Shown one piece after another: positions 7,522 to 15,827 of a DNA stretch of 56,393 bases (its first letter is position 1; each line of letters opens with the position of its first letter). Under the pieces are notes generated by a model. The model was not told the origin of the DNA, did no database searches, and was given only the letters and a program-made list of their open reading frames with translations. The stretch covers positions 1-56,393 of the forward strand of contig CAKSYX010000012.1 of NCBI GenBank assembly GCA_934525065.1, read 5' to 3'. The stretch comes from an uncultured Eubacteriales bacterium (GTDB taxonomy: Bacteria > Bacillota > Clostridia > Oscillospirales > Acutalibacteraceae). The translations under genes were made by a program, and so were the position numbers.

Positions 7522-9187
7522 CAACTATCGACTCCTTCAGCTTTGAAAGCGCAATTTTTGTTTCTGCCGCAGTCTCGCCGAGAAGGGAGGCGATCTCCTG
7601 AACGATTCTCATCTGCTTGTCAACAACCTTGTCCGCAACCTCAACGGTCTGGCGGCTGATCGTTTCCTTTTTTCTGCGCTGAGTTTCCTCTTCGGTCACA
7701 TCGCGCAGAATGCAGAACAGAAGGCGGTATTCCTTGTCATATATGATGCTTTCCTCAACATACTTTTCATATTCCGCGAGGAAAACGCGCTTGTCTCTGA
7801 TGTCCTGCTTCGTTGTGAGGACCTCAAGGAAGTCGCAGGGGTCATACACACGGACGATTTGTCCGCCGAGGATATCCGAAGCGAGGCGGATGTTAAGAAT
7901 CTTCTGCGCCGGCTTGTTGATTTGCTGAACCTCAAGGTTTTCGTTGAGTACGATAAGGCCGTTAGGCGTGTTGCGGATAATTGTGTCCGAAAAGCTTTCG
8001 GCCCTGTCCTTGAGATACGGCAGGCACATTGTTACCGAGGCCTTGCCCTGATAGATTGCTACCGCCTTTTCCCGGCAGGTGTTGTAGCCGCAGCTTCCGC
8101 AGTTAAGCTCGTCCGAAGGCTTGCTCTTGCCCATTTTGCGAAGAATATCGGCAATTTCGCTTTCGCTCGGATTCGGCAGACGCTGCTCAATTGTTTCAAA
8201 GCTCTTTTGAAGCTCGGCTTCGCTCACATTTTCAACAATGAAGTCCTTTTTGCCTGCGGCTGAGGCAACGGCGGCGTAATCCCTGACAGGAGAGCGGTGG
8301 AATTTTTCCATTACCGGCCCTCCGACACAGCTGCCCGGGCAAATAGACATTTCAATAAAGCATTTGTGCAGCCCGCCGTTTTCAATGTCCCTGAGTGCGG
8401 CGATGCAGTTTTCCGCCGAATCTATTGCCATGTAGGTATATTCGTCGGACTTCTTTTCCATCGTTTTGAGTATTCCTCCTGTGGTCGGGAAAAAGCGCGC
8501 ACGGCTGTTTTCGCTTCGGTCGGGTCTTTTTTCCGGCTCAATTCCGGCCTCCTTGAAAAGCAGCGAAAGCTCGTCAAAGGTGAGCACCGCGTCAACAAAG
8601 CCCTCGTAATACTGAGCCTCGTCCTTTTTGGCAACGCAGGGGCCGATGAAAACGACCTTTGCGTCGGGAATACGTCTTTTTATGTCGCGCCCGTGCGCCT
8701 GCATCGGCGAAAGTACGTCCGCAAGGAGAGGAACAAGCGCAGGAAAATGCTTTTGAATCAGCAGGTTTGCGCTGTGGCAGCAGGAGCTTATGATGATATC
8801 GCGGCCGCCGTCCTCAATCATTTTGTCATATTCCTTTTTAACAATTGTTGCGCCGATTGCTGTCTCTTCGGCGGAATAAAAGCCCAGCTTTTTGAGCGCT
8901 TCCTCCATTGCGCCGATTCCGACGTCGGGGTAGTTTGCAACAAACGAGGGAGCGAGCGAGGCAATGACCGGCTCTCCGGTTTGAAAAAGCACCCTGACCT
9001 TTTCAATTTCGCTGACTATCTGCTTTGCGTCCTGCGGGCAGACCACAAAGCACGTTCCGCACATGATGCACTCGTTGCCGATGATATACGCCTGATTTCC
9101 GGAAAAGCGAATAGCTTTAACCGGGCAGTGGCGCAGACATTTATAGCAGTTTTTGCAGTTGGATTTTTTGAGTGTAAGACAGTCCAT
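7514..9187 (-). CDS. Sensory-type [FeFe]-hydrogenase with C-terminal PAS domain (HsfB/HydS class)
   Basis: The 557-residue protein begins with two [4Fe-4S] ferredoxin motifs (Cys 11-21 and 40-50). An H-cluster domain follows with all three loops: SSCCHSAN (135-141), GPCVAKKDE (182-190) and SICPGSCVGG (281-290). A further [4Fe-4S] domain has Cys 363, 366, 371 and 388. A PAS domain (about 400-500) follows, then a C-terminal helical stretch. Compared with the catalytic hydrogenase at 11658-13349, loop 1 has CCHSAN instead of CCPGW. The family (group C) is thought to sense H2 or redox state and pass a signal through PAS, here plausibly to the adjacent PP2C phosphatase. The ATG at 9187 has AAGGAG upstream. 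Confidence 0.92.
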   Translation of the reverse strand: MDCLTLKKSNCKNCYKCLRHCPVKAIRFSGNQAYIIGNECIMCGTCFVVCPQDAKQIVSEIEKVRVLFQTGEPVIASLAPSFVANYPDVGIGAMEEALKKLGFYSAEETAIGATIVKKEYDKMIEDGGRDIIISSCCHSANLLIQKHFPALVPLLADVLSPMQAHGRDIKRRIPDAKVVFIGPCVAKKDEAQYYEGFVDAVLTFDELSLLFKEAGIEPEKRPDRSENSRARFFPTTGGILKTMEKKSDEYTYMAIDSAENCIAALRDIENGGLHKCFIEMSICPGSCVGGPVMEKFHRSPVRDYAAVASAAGKKDFIVENVSEAELQKSFETIEQRLPNPSESEIADILRKMGKSKPSDELNCGSCGYNTCREKAVAIYQGKASVTMCLPYLKDRAESFSDTIIRNTPNGLIVLNENLEVQQINKPAQKILNIRLASDILGGQIVRVYDPCDFLEVLTTKQDIRDKRVFLAEYEKYVEESIIYDKEYRLLFCILRDVTEEETQRRKKETISRQTVEVADKVVDKQMRIVQEIASLLGETAAETKIALSKLKESIVDE

Positions 9188-9283
9188 TTTAAAACTCCTT
9201 TTCACTTTGTAAACACAGGTCGGTTTTTGCAAAACGCCCGGCACACTTCTCCCGGCCGTGCTTTGCGCAAAATGAGCCGCAGC

Positions 9284-9532
9284 TTACTTGCAGACGCTCA
9301 GAACCTTTGCCTTGAAAAACGCCGGAAAATTCTCCGGCGTAATTCCGGTGAAAATTTTTTCTCCGACAGTGACCGTAACGCCGGTTCGGTTGCATTTTCC
9401 GGTGCAAAAGCTTCCGGAAAGCGAAACACGGCCTTCAAGTCCGTTTTCCGCAATTGCCTGATTAAAAAGCTCAACAAGCTTTTCCGAGCCCTTCAGGTGG
9501 CAGGAAGAGCCGACGCAGATTTTGACTTCCAT
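9284..9532 (-). CDS. Stand-alone thioredoxin-like [2Fe-2S] ferredoxin
   Basis: This 82-residue protein resembles the C-terminal [2Fe-2S] domain of NuoE/HydC. A CVGSSCHLKG motif near the N-terminus and FCTGKCN at about residue 43 supply the four cluster ligands. It should be a soluble one-electron carrier. It follows a paralogous gene by one base (9534-9776) and precedes the sensory hydrogenase by 96 bases. GGGAGG before its ATG lies inside the last codons of the upstream gene, pointing to translational coupling. A third paralogue lies at 11395-11655. Confidence 0.9.
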   Translation of the reverse strand: MEVKICVGSSCHLKGSEKLVELFNQAIAENGLEGRVSLSGSFCTGKCNRTGVTVTVGEKIFTGITPENFPAFFKAKVLSVCK

Positions 9533-9533
9533 T

Positions 9534-9776
9534 TTAATTCAACCTCCCGAGAACGTTTTCCTTGAAAAATTCTTCAACCTTGTCGGGCTGAACGGAAAAG
9601 AACTCTCCGTCAACCGTTGTGCAGACGCCGAGCTGACATTTGCCCATGCAGAATTCTCCCGAAAGCTCAATCTTGTCTGAAAGGTTGTTTTTTTCAATGA
9701 GAGACTGAAGCCCTTCAACAACCCGTCTTGTTCCCTTAATGTGGCAGGAAGAGCCGATGCAAACAGTGATTTTCAT
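9534..9776 (-). CDS. Stand-alone thioredoxin-like [2Fe-2S] ferredoxin
   Basis: The 80-residue protein is a paralogue of its neighbour, with CIGSSCHIKG at the start and FCMGKCQLGVC around residue 43. An extra Cys follows the usual ligand set (QLGVCTTV). It is predicted to bind one [2Fe-2S] cluster and exchange electrons with the hydrogenase proteins of this cluster. AAGGGGA precedes the ATG. The upstream kinase gene ends 26 bp before it. Confidence 0.9.
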   Translation of the reverse strand: MKITVCIGSSCHIKGTRRVVEGLQSLIEKNNLSDKIELSGEFCMGKCQLGVCTTVDGEFFSVQPDKVEEFFKENVLGRLN

Positions 9777-9802
9777 GTAATTTTCCCCTTTTTATCGGTC
9801 AG

Positions 9803-10537
9803 TTATTTTATAAACGAGCGAAGAACGGCACGTTCTCCCTCGTTGCTTTTTGCGCATTGCGCCGCAGCGGCAACCGGCAGCCAGGCTCTGATTTCCCGTT
9901 CGGGCGCGCCGCTTTTTTTGCAGTAAAGGCCGAGGTATTCCTCAGCGGTGTCCTTTCCGTCTCTGAGAAAAAAGAGCAGATAGCTCTGCGCGGCATCGGC
10001 CGCGGGTGAACCGCTCGCAGCGTGGGACCAGTCGATGACGAACGGCGTTTTATCCTCGCGGAGAATGACATTTGAAGGGTAAAAATCGCCGTGGCAGAGA
10101 GAATTCCCTTCCGGAAGCGTTTCAAGCTGCAGGAGTGTTTTTTCTTTTACGACTTCGGAAATCATTGCCGAGCCTATTCTGATTTTGAAAATATTTTTCA
10201 ATGAGCAGGGAAGAGGGCAGCACTTTTTTTGAATCTCAAGTTGAAGGTCGGCAAAAAGATTCAGATAGCCGCTTTTCTTTTCAGGCTCTTCTTTGCCCAT
10301 TCGCAAAAGCGACTCTCCCTCAATATATTCCGAAATGAGGGCCCATCTGCCGTCAATTTTTGTGACTTCAAGGAACTTCGGAACAGAAAGACCGGCCTCT
10401 TCGGCGCAGGATTGATTGAGTGCTTCCCTCAGAATATCGGTTTTTGAATAGGCTGAGGTAAAAACCTTAACGCAGCGGCCTTCATCGCAGAAAACGGTCT
10501 TGCTGTTTCTGACCGCGATAATTCTGTCTAACTGCAC
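9803..10537 (-). CDS. APH-type phosphotransferase (TIGR02172-like)
   Basis: The 244-residue protein has the aminoglycoside/choline-kinase fold. CVKVF near residue 23 supplies the nucleotide-binding Lys, HGDFYPSNVI (149-158) is the catalytic loop and VIDWSH (167-172) the metal-binding Asp. The overall sequence matches the small family I remember as TIGR02172, a Clostridia/Fibrobacter group without a known substrate. The start is a GTG at 10537, because AGGAGG sits nine bases upstream; the ATG-type codon at 10588 has no site. It is the first gene of the sensory-hydrogenase operon, so it may be a protein or small-molecule kinase opposing the PP2C phosphatase at the operon's other end. That link is inference. 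Confidence 0.85.
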   Translation of the reverse strand: MQLDRIIAVRNSKTVFCDEGRCVKVFTSAYSKTDILREALNQSCAEEAGLSVPKFLEVTKIDGRWALISEYIEGESLLRMGKEEPEKKSGYLNLFADLQLEIQKKCCPLPCSLKNIFKIRIGSAMISEVVKEKTLLQLETLPEGNSLCHGDFYPSNVILREDKTPFVIDWSHAASGSPAADAAQSYLLFFLRDGKDTAEEYLGLYCKKSGAPEREIRAWLPVAAAAQCAKSNEGERAVLRSFIK

Positions 10538-10714
10538 GGTTGTTTCCTCCTTTGAAAAAGCGTTGATTTTGTCCTTTAATAATAGCACAGTATTTCATGA
10601 TTTTTAGTGCAATTTTGATAAAATAGGTGTCATAATTATTTATTGCCGCCATAAAAGGAAAAGAACAGGAAAAGGTTAAGACAAGGTCGCATCAAAATTT
10701 CTCTAAGCACAAAT

Positions 10715-10744
10715 TAAGCCGGGCTGAAACCAGTCCGGCTTTTT
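10715..10744. terminator. Terminator between rex and the kinase operon
   Basis: An 11-bp stem with one G-T mismatch (about 10716-10725 with 10732-10741) has a T run on the plus side and TTAATTT on the minus side. It lies 11 bases beyond the rex stop and separates the two halves of the redox block. Confidence 0.8.
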
Positions 10745-10754
10745 GGGGGAATTT

Positions 10755-11369
10755 TTATTTTATTTGCATCCTAAGATGTGCAAGCGAAAGCGCGAGGTTT
10801 TCATACTGAACGGCAACGTCCGCCGGTGTATAAAGCCGACACGGTGCAAAACACCAAATTGCTCTGATTCCGTTTTCGCAAAGCAGGTCGCAGACCTCCT
10901 GCGCCGCCTCCCCCGGAACGGCAATTACGCCGAGCTTTACGCTGTTTGCGCGGCAGTAGGAGGAAAGCTCTTCAAGCGGAAAAAGCGGTTTTCCGCCCTT
11001 TGAAAGCTCGCATTTTTTGACCTTCGGGTCGAACGCGGAAAGAATGCTGATTCCGTATTTTTCAAAGCCGCCGTAATCAAGCAGTGCCATTCCGAGCCTT
11101 CCTGCGCCGACAATGACGGCATTTCCGTCCCCGGCCTTGAGAAGATCCTCAAGCCGTTCGGTCAGCTCCTGCCTGAGATAGCCGACGCGCGGTTTTCCTG
11201 TTGCGCTGATTGCGCCGAGGTCCTTCCTGACCTGAACCTCGCCGAAGCCGAGGTTCTTTGCAATCGAGGTTGCCGAGATTGTTGTTACGCCTTCGTCAAG
11301 TTTCTTGAGAAACCCGAGATACGCCGGAACCCTGCCGAGCGTAGCCTTTGAAACCTTGTTCTGCTCCAA
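10755..11369 (-). CDS. rex: Redox-sensing transcriptional repressor Rex
   Basis: The 204-residue protein has the Rex winged helix (about residues 1-78; TSIAKNLGFGEVQVRKDLGA) and a Rossmann domain with VIVGAGRLGMALLDY (about 86-100) that binds NADH/NAD. Rex senses the NADH/NAD ratio and represses fermentation and hydrogen-metabolism genes when it is low. The start is a TTG at 11369 after a run of seven T bases; the ribosome site is weak (GGCGGTG). It follows the [2Fe-2S] protein gene by 25 bases on the same strand, so the regulator is made together with its likely targets. I found no clear Rex operator in the window. Confidence 0.93.
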   Translation of the reverse strand: MEQNKVSKATLGRVPAYLGFLKKLDEGVTTISATSIAKNLGFGEVQVRKDLGAISATGKPRVGYLRQELTERLEDLLKAGDGNAVIVGAGRLGMALLDYGGFEKYGISILSAFDPKVKKCELSKGGKPLFPLEELSSYCRANSVKLGVIAVPGEAAQEVCDLLCENGIRAIWCFAPCRLYTPADVAVQYENLALSLAHLRMQIK

Positions 11370-11394
11370 AAAAACACACCGCCTTCCCTTAATT

Positions 11395-11655
11395 TCATTT
11401 GTGCTTACTTTCCGCGAGCGGGAGAATCTTCTCGCGGAAAAAGCGCCGCGCCTCTTCGGCCTTTACGTGGAACACCTCGTCGTTAACCGTTACGGCGACA
11501 CCCTCGTTTTCGCATTGCCGCATACAGAACGCGCCCTCAAGCGAAACCTTTTCAAAAAGCTTGTTTTCTTCAATCAAATGGCGGAAGGAGGCGATGACGC
11601 TCTGCGCTCCGCTCAGATGGCAGGCCGTTCCGATGCAGATTTTAACTTTAACCAT
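11395..11655 (-). CDS. Stand-alone thioredoxin-like [2Fe-2S] ferredoxin
   Basis: This is the third small paralogue, 86 residues, with CIGTACHLSG at the start and FCMRQCENEGVAVTV near residue 43. The TACH variant is closer to HydC than the SSCH of the other two copies. It begins two bases after the hydA stop, with its site (AAGGTGA) inside the hydA end, and precedes rex. It is expected to carry electrons to or from the bifurcating hydrogenase or NfnAB. A HydD-like accessory role is possible but unproven. Confidence 0.9.
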   Translation of the reverse strand: MVKVKICIGTACHLSGAQSVIASFRHLIEENKLFEKVSLEGAFCMRQCENEGVAVTVNDEVFHVKAEEARRFFREKILPLAESKHK

Positions 11656-11657
11656 TT

Positions 11658-13349
11658 TTATTCACCTTTTTTGTAGTCAACGTGAAGAAGCTCGTGAACT
11701 CTGCCGTTTATGATCTCACTGTAAATTGAAGTGAGCAGCGGATTTTCTTCGGAGCGACGGATGCTGTATCTGCGGTCCGCACTGTAAAGGCCTTTTCCGC
11801 GCTGCTTGAGAGCCTGCGAGGCCGCGAACGGCTGACCGCCGCCGCAGACGCAGCCGCCCGGGCACGCCATGATTTCGATGAAGTCAAACTTTTCGCCGTT
11901 CTTAACCCTTTTGAGAACCTTTTCAGCGTTGCCGAGTCCGCTGACAACGGCAATGTGAAGTGTGCTTTCGCCGTAGGGCAGGTCAAATTCTTTGATTCCG
12001 TCGTCGCCCCTCTGGCCGCTCGTTGCAACGGAAAGCAAACCCGTCCGGCTCTTGTCGGCAACAACGCGGCGCAGAACCGCCTCTGTAACGCCGCCGGTGA
12101 CGCCGAAAATTACGCCCGCGCCGGATACCATTCCGAACGGCATATCAATAGCTTCGGATTCCAGCTCATCAAAGACGATTCCGGATTCCTTGATCATTCT
12201 GATAAGCTCCTGCGTTGTGATGACCGCGTCAACGTTTGCGTTGCCGTTGCAGGCAAACTCCTGCCTTGCGGCCTCAAATTTCTTTGCGGTGCAGGGCATT
12301 ACTGCGATATGGAACATTTTGCGCGGACTCTTTTCTGCCTGATCCTTGAGAATTGAAGCGAGCATCTGCATCGGTGAACGGCAGGTGGAAACGTTTTCAA
12401 GAAGCTCGGGGTGCTTTTTTTCGCAGTAATTGACCCAGCCCGGGCAGCAGGAGGTGATGAGCGGAAGCTTCTTTCCGCTTTCAAGGCGGTCAAGGAGCTC
12501 TTCGCTTTCCTCCATAACAGTGAGGTCTGCGCCGAGCGAGGTGTCGTATACCTCGTCAATGCCCATTCTGCGCAGAGCGGCAACGATTTTGCCCATCACG
12601 TTCTCGCCGTCGCTCACATGAAGCTCTTTTCCGAGCGCAACTCTGACGGCCGGTGCAATTTGAACGGTTGTTTTGACTTCCGGGTCTTCAATCGCTTTCC
12701 AAACCTTCGGAATGCTGTTTTTAACAACGATTGCGCCGGTCGGGCAGACGACTGAGCATTGGCCGCAGCCAACGCACGGAGATTCGGCAAGCGGCTTTTC
12801 GAAAGCGGTGCTGATGATTGCGTTTGAACCGCGGAAGGCAAAGTCGATTGCGCCGACATTTTGAATTTCGTTGCACATTCTTACGCAGTCGCCGCAGAGA
12901 ATGCATTTGCCTGCGTCGCGGGTGATGCACAGCGAGGATTCATCGTCGTTCTTTGTTGAACGGGCGTTGTTCGGAAAACGCACGCCCTCAATGTGAAAGC
13001 GCATTGCAAGGTCCTGCAGCTTGCAGCTGCTGTTGTTTTCGCAGGTCGTGCAATCGCGGCAATGGTTGGCGAGAATAAGCTCAAGAATGTTTTTGCGGTA
13101 TCTTCTGAGCCTTTCGGTGTTCGTTTTGATTTTCATTCCGGCTCTCGGCGGCGTTGAACAGGCCGCGTCAAGGCCGCCCCATTCGTTTTCAACCATGCAC
13201 ATACGGCACGCGCCGTAAACCGAAAGCTCCGAGTGGTAGCAGAAGGTCGGAAGCTTGATTCCGATTTTTTGAAGAACCTCAAGCAGGTTCTTTTCTCCTT
13301 TTATTTCAACGGGGATTCCGTCAACTGTCATATATTGTCTTTCACTCAT
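11658..13349 (-). CDS. hydA: Electron-bifurcating [FeFe]-hydrogenase, catalytic subunit HydA
   Basis: The 563-residue protein contains, in order, an N-terminal [2Fe-2S] domain (Cys 37-64), a His-Cys3 [4Fe-4S] site (HCRDC to C109), two [4Fe-4S] clusters (150-160 and 192-202), and the H-cluster domain. The H-cluster loops are complete: TSCCPGWVNYC (299-309), MPCTAKK (351-357) and MACPGGCVCGGGQP (494-507). A catalytic proton-shuttle Cys (301) is present. HydA makes or oxidises H2 using electrons from NADH and reduced ferredoxin through HydBC. The start at 13349 follows AAGGAGG and lies two bases after the hydB stop. A small C-terminal extension follows the H domain. Confidence 0.96.
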   Translation of the reverse strand: MSERQYMTVDGIPVEIKGEKNLLEVLQKIGIKLPTFCYHSELSVYGACRMCMVENEWGGLDAACSTPPRAGMKIKTNTERLRRYRKNILELILANHCRDCTTCENNSSCKLQDLAMRFHIEGVRFPNNARSTKNDDESSLCITRDAGKCILCGDCVRMCNEIQNVGAIDFAFRGSNAIISTAFEKPLAESPCVGCGQCSVVCPTGAIVVKNSIPKVWKAIEDPEVKTTVQIAPAVRVALGKELHVSDGENVMGKIVAALRRMGIDEVYDTSLGADLTVMEESEELLDRLESGKKLPLITSCCPGWVNYCEKKHPELLENVSTCRSPMQMLASILKDQAEKSPRKMFHIAVMPCTAKKFEAARQEFACNGNANVDAVITTQELIRMIKESGIVFDELESEAIDMPFGMVSGAGVIFGVTGGVTEAVLRRVVADKSRTGLLSVATSGQRGDDGIKEFDLPYGESTLHIAVVSGLGNAEKVLKRVKNGEKFDFIEIMACPGGCVCGGGQPFAASQALKQRGKGLYSADRRYSIRRSEENPLLTSIYSEIINGRVHELLHVDYKKGE

Positions 13350-13351
13350 TT

Positions 13352-15223
13352 TTAACCCTCCTTGATTGCGTGGAACGCACAGGATGAAACGCAGCTCATG
13401 CAGCGGATACACTTTGAAAGGTCAATCGAGAACGGCTCTTTGATCTTTCCGCTGATTGCGTTCACCGGGCACTGACGGGAGCATTTTGAGCAGCCCTTGC
13501 AAAGCAACGGGTCAATGCTGATTCTCTTGAGCTTTTGGCACTGACCTGCCGGGCAGGTTTTGTCTTTAATATGAGCTTCATATTCCTCGCGGAAGTTTTT
13601 GATGGTGCTGACAACGGGTGAGGGTGCACTCTTTCCGAGGCCGCAGAGTGCCGTTGCGCCGATAGTGTCGGCAAGCTCGAGGAGCAGCTCGATGTCGCCC
13701 TCTCTGCCTTCTCCGGCAACGATTCTTTCAAGAATTTCAAGCATTCTTTTTGTACCTTCGCGGCAGGGAACGCATTTTCCGCACGATTCGTTCTGGGTAA
13801 AGTTCATGAAGAAGCGCGCAACCTCAACCATGCAGGTGTTGGAGTCCATGACAACAAGTCCGCCGGAGCCGATCATTGCGCCGACCTTTTTGAGCGTGTC
13901 AAAGTCAAGCGGAAGGTCAAGGTGCTCCTTCGTCAGGCAGGCACCGGAGGGACCGCCGATTTGAACGGCCTTGAATTCGCCGCCGCGCATTCCGCCGCCG
14001 ATGTCAAAAATGATTTTTCTGAGCGTTGTTCCCATCGGAACCTCAATAAGACCCGTGTTCTGAATGTTTCCGGTGAGGGCGAAAGCCTTTGTTCCGGGGC
14101 TTTTTTCCGTGCCGTAGCCAAGGTACCAGTCTGCGCCGTTGTTGATGATGGGTGCAACGTTTGCATAGGTTTCAACGTTGTTGAGAACGGTGGGCTTGTC
14201 AAAAAGTCCGTGCTCAACGGTTCTCGGCGGTTTGACGCGCGGAAAGCCGCGCCTGCCTTCAATCGAAGCGGTCAGTGCGCTGCCTTCGCCGCAGACAAAA
14301 GCACCTGCGCCGCGGTTGATGTGGAGCCTGAAGGAAAAGCTTGAGCCGAGAATGTTGTTGCCGAGCAGACCGAGCTTTTCCGCCTGTCTGATGGCGTTTT
14401 TGAGCCTTGCAACGGCAAGGGGATACTCTGCGCGGACATAGATATAGCCTTCGCTTGCGCCGCAGGCAACAGCGGCAATCATCATGCCCTCAAGCATTCT
14501 GTGTGGGTCGCCCTCCATGATGCTTCTGTCCATGAAAGCACCGGGGTCACCCTCATCGCCGTTGCAGACAACATATTTCTGCTTTTCCGTCTGCCTTCTG
14601 ACCTGCGCCCATTTGCGCCCGGCCGGGAAGCCTCCGCCACCGCGTCCTCTGAGGGCGGAACGGGTAATTTCGTCAATTATTTCATCGCCTGTCATGTCAA
14701 AGAGCGCCTTTTCAAAGGCTGTATAGCCGCCGAGGGCTATATATTCTCCGATGGACTGGGCGTCAATTCTGCCGCAGTGCTCAAGAACAAGTCTTGTCTG
14801 CTGCTTATAGAACGGAATATCCTCCTGGCGTTCATAGATTTTTCCGTCCTTTTTATATGCAAGGCGTTCAATGTATTCACCTTTTTTGATTGTTTTTTCA
14901 ACAATTTCTTCGCAGTCTTCAACGTGAACCTTGGTGTAAAGCCAGCCCTGAGGATCGATTCTGAGCAGCGGACCCATTTCACAAAAGCCGTGGCAGCCGC
15001 TTTTTTTGAGGCCGACCGAACGCTCGTGCGGCTCGGCCTTGAGCTCAAGCTCAACGTTGATTCCCTCCTCGCTCATCAGCTTTTTGAGCTTTTCATAAAC
15101 GTCAAGAGAGCCGCCGGCAACGCAGCCGGTTCCGGCGCAGATAATGATTTTTTCAACCTGTGAGTTATAGGCTTCGGCTTCTTTCTTTCGGAAGGATATG
15201 AGCTGTTCCCTGTTTTCAAGCAT
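13352..15223 (-). CDS. hydB: Electron-bifurcating hydrogenase, NuoF-like subunit HydB
   Basis: The 623-residue protein has an N-terminal thioredoxin-like [2Fe-2S] domain (CAGTGC near residue 28, SGCHGFC near 74). The NuoF core follows with the FMN/NADH-binding motifs GRGGGGFPAGRKW (about 193-205) and CNGDEGDPGAFMDR (about 218-231). Next come an SLBB segment, the ESCGKCVPCREG [4Fe-4S] site (about 472-483) and two C-terminal [4Fe-4S] ferredoxin motifs (CKGCSKCSRQC, CIRCMSCVSSC). It is the NADH-oxidising and probably bifurcating flavin subunit. The ATG at 15223 is chosen because AAGGAGG lies nine bases ahead; a GTG two codons earlier is less likely. The gene overlaps the end of hydC by eight bases. 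Confidence 0.95.
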   Translation of the reverse strand: MLENREQLISFRKKEAEAYNSQVEKIIICAGTGCVAGGSLDVYEKLKKLMSEEGINVELELKAEPHERSVGLKKSGCHGFCEMGPLLRIDPQGWLYTKVHVEDCEEIVEKTIKKGEYIERLAYKKDGKIYERQEDIPFYKQQTRLVLEHCGRIDAQSIGEYIALGGYTAFEKALFDMTGDEIIDEITRSALRGRGGGGFPAGRKWAQVRRQTEKQKYVVCNGDEGDPGAFMDRSIMEGDPHRMLEGMMIAAVACGASEGYIYVRAEYPLAVARLKNAIRQAEKLGLLGNNILGSSFSFRLHINRGAGAFVCGEGSALTASIEGRRGFPRVKPPRTVEHGLFDKPTVLNNVETYANVAPIINNGADWYLGYGTEKSPGTKAFALTGNIQNTGLIEVPMGTTLRKIIFDIGGGMRGGEFKAVQIGGPSGACLTKEHLDLPLDFDTLKKVGAMIGSGGLVVMDSNTCMVEVARFFMNFTQNESCGKCVPCREGTKRMLEILERIVAGEGREGDIELLLELADTIGATALCGLGKSAPSPVVSTIKNFREEYEAHIKDKTCPAGQCQKLKRISIDPLLCKGCSKCSRQCPVNAISGKIKEPFSIDLSKCIRCMSCVSSCAFHAIKEG

Positions 15224-15701
15224 TTGCACTTTCCTCCTTCAGCTCCTTCAAAAGCGCTTCGGCTTTTTCCGGGGTCATTGCCGGGTGAACCTTGTCGTTG
15301 ACGGTGAGAACGGGCGCAAGGCCGCACGCGCCGAGGCACGAAACCGTTTCAACCGTGAAAAGAAGGTCGTTCGTGGTTTTTTTGCTTTCGGAAAGTCCAA
15401 GCTCTTTTCTGAGCTTTTCAAGGATGGGAATTGAGCGGCGGACGTGGCAGGCGGTTCCGTCGCAGATTTTGATTACATATTTTCCCTTCGGTTCAAGGGA
15501 AAAGTTTTCATAAAACGTTGCGACCGAGTAGATCCTTGCTTCGCTGATGTCAAGCTTTTCCGAAAGGCGGGGGAAGACCTCACGCGGGAGGTAGTGATAA
15601 TGCTCCTGAATCTCCTGCAAAACAGCGATTATTGCCTGCTTTTGAAAGCCGTGGGATTCAAGAATTGAGTCTGTGACCGAGAAGTCAAAGGTGTTGTCCA
15701 A
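15216..15701 (-). CDS. hydC: Electron-bifurcating hydrogenase, NuoE-like subunit HydC
   Basis: The protein of about 161 residues is a NuoE/HydC homologue. An N-terminal helical bundle (QKQAIIAVLQEIQEHYHYLP) precedes the thioredoxin-like [2Fe-2S] domain with CDGTACHVRRS and SCLGACGLAP. It transfers electrons within HydABC. The start is unusual. An ATG at 15722 has no ribosome site, and the bases of its codons 2-3 form AAAGGAG, a good site placed 11 bases ahead of an in-frame TTG at 15701. I therefore favour the TTG. A 126-base gap to nfnB contains a GGCC hairpin and a fragment of the second repeat family. Confidence 0.92.
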   Translation of the reverse strand: MDNTFDFSVTDSILESHGFQKQAIIAVLQEIQEHYHYLPREVFPRLSEKLDISEARIYSVATFYENFSLEPKGKYVIKICDGTACHVRRSIPILEKLRKELGLSESKKTTNDLLFTVETVSCLGACGLAPVLTVNDKVHPAMTPEKAEALLKELKEESANA

Positions 15702-15771
15702 TTTTCTTTCTGCTCCTTTCATTATTTTTTGACGACCGAACGCAAAACGACGGGAGCCGAAGAAAACTGTT

Positions 15772-15789
15772 TTCGACTCTCGTCAGCTT
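15772..15789 (-). repeat. Fragment of inverted-repeat family 2 upstream of hydC
   Basis: The 18 bases here match, with one difference, the terminal repeat of the element at 38911-39186. Read on the minus strand it sits in the leader of hydC, next to a long imperfect hairpin. Confidence 0.5.
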
Positions 15790-15827
15790 GTCGGCCGAAA
15801 GGCCTTTTCTTTTTCTTCAAACAATAC

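Noticed and set aside
8297..9565. Long plus-strand ORF of 422 codons
   Set aside because: It is antisense to the sensory hydrogenase and ferredoxin genes, which have clear motifs; it has no ribosome site or recognisable domains.
11955..14344. Plus-strand ORFs of 116-140 codons within hydA and hydB
   Set aside because: They are antisense shadows of the hydrogenase subunits with Arg/Ala/Ser-rich translations and no ribosome sites.
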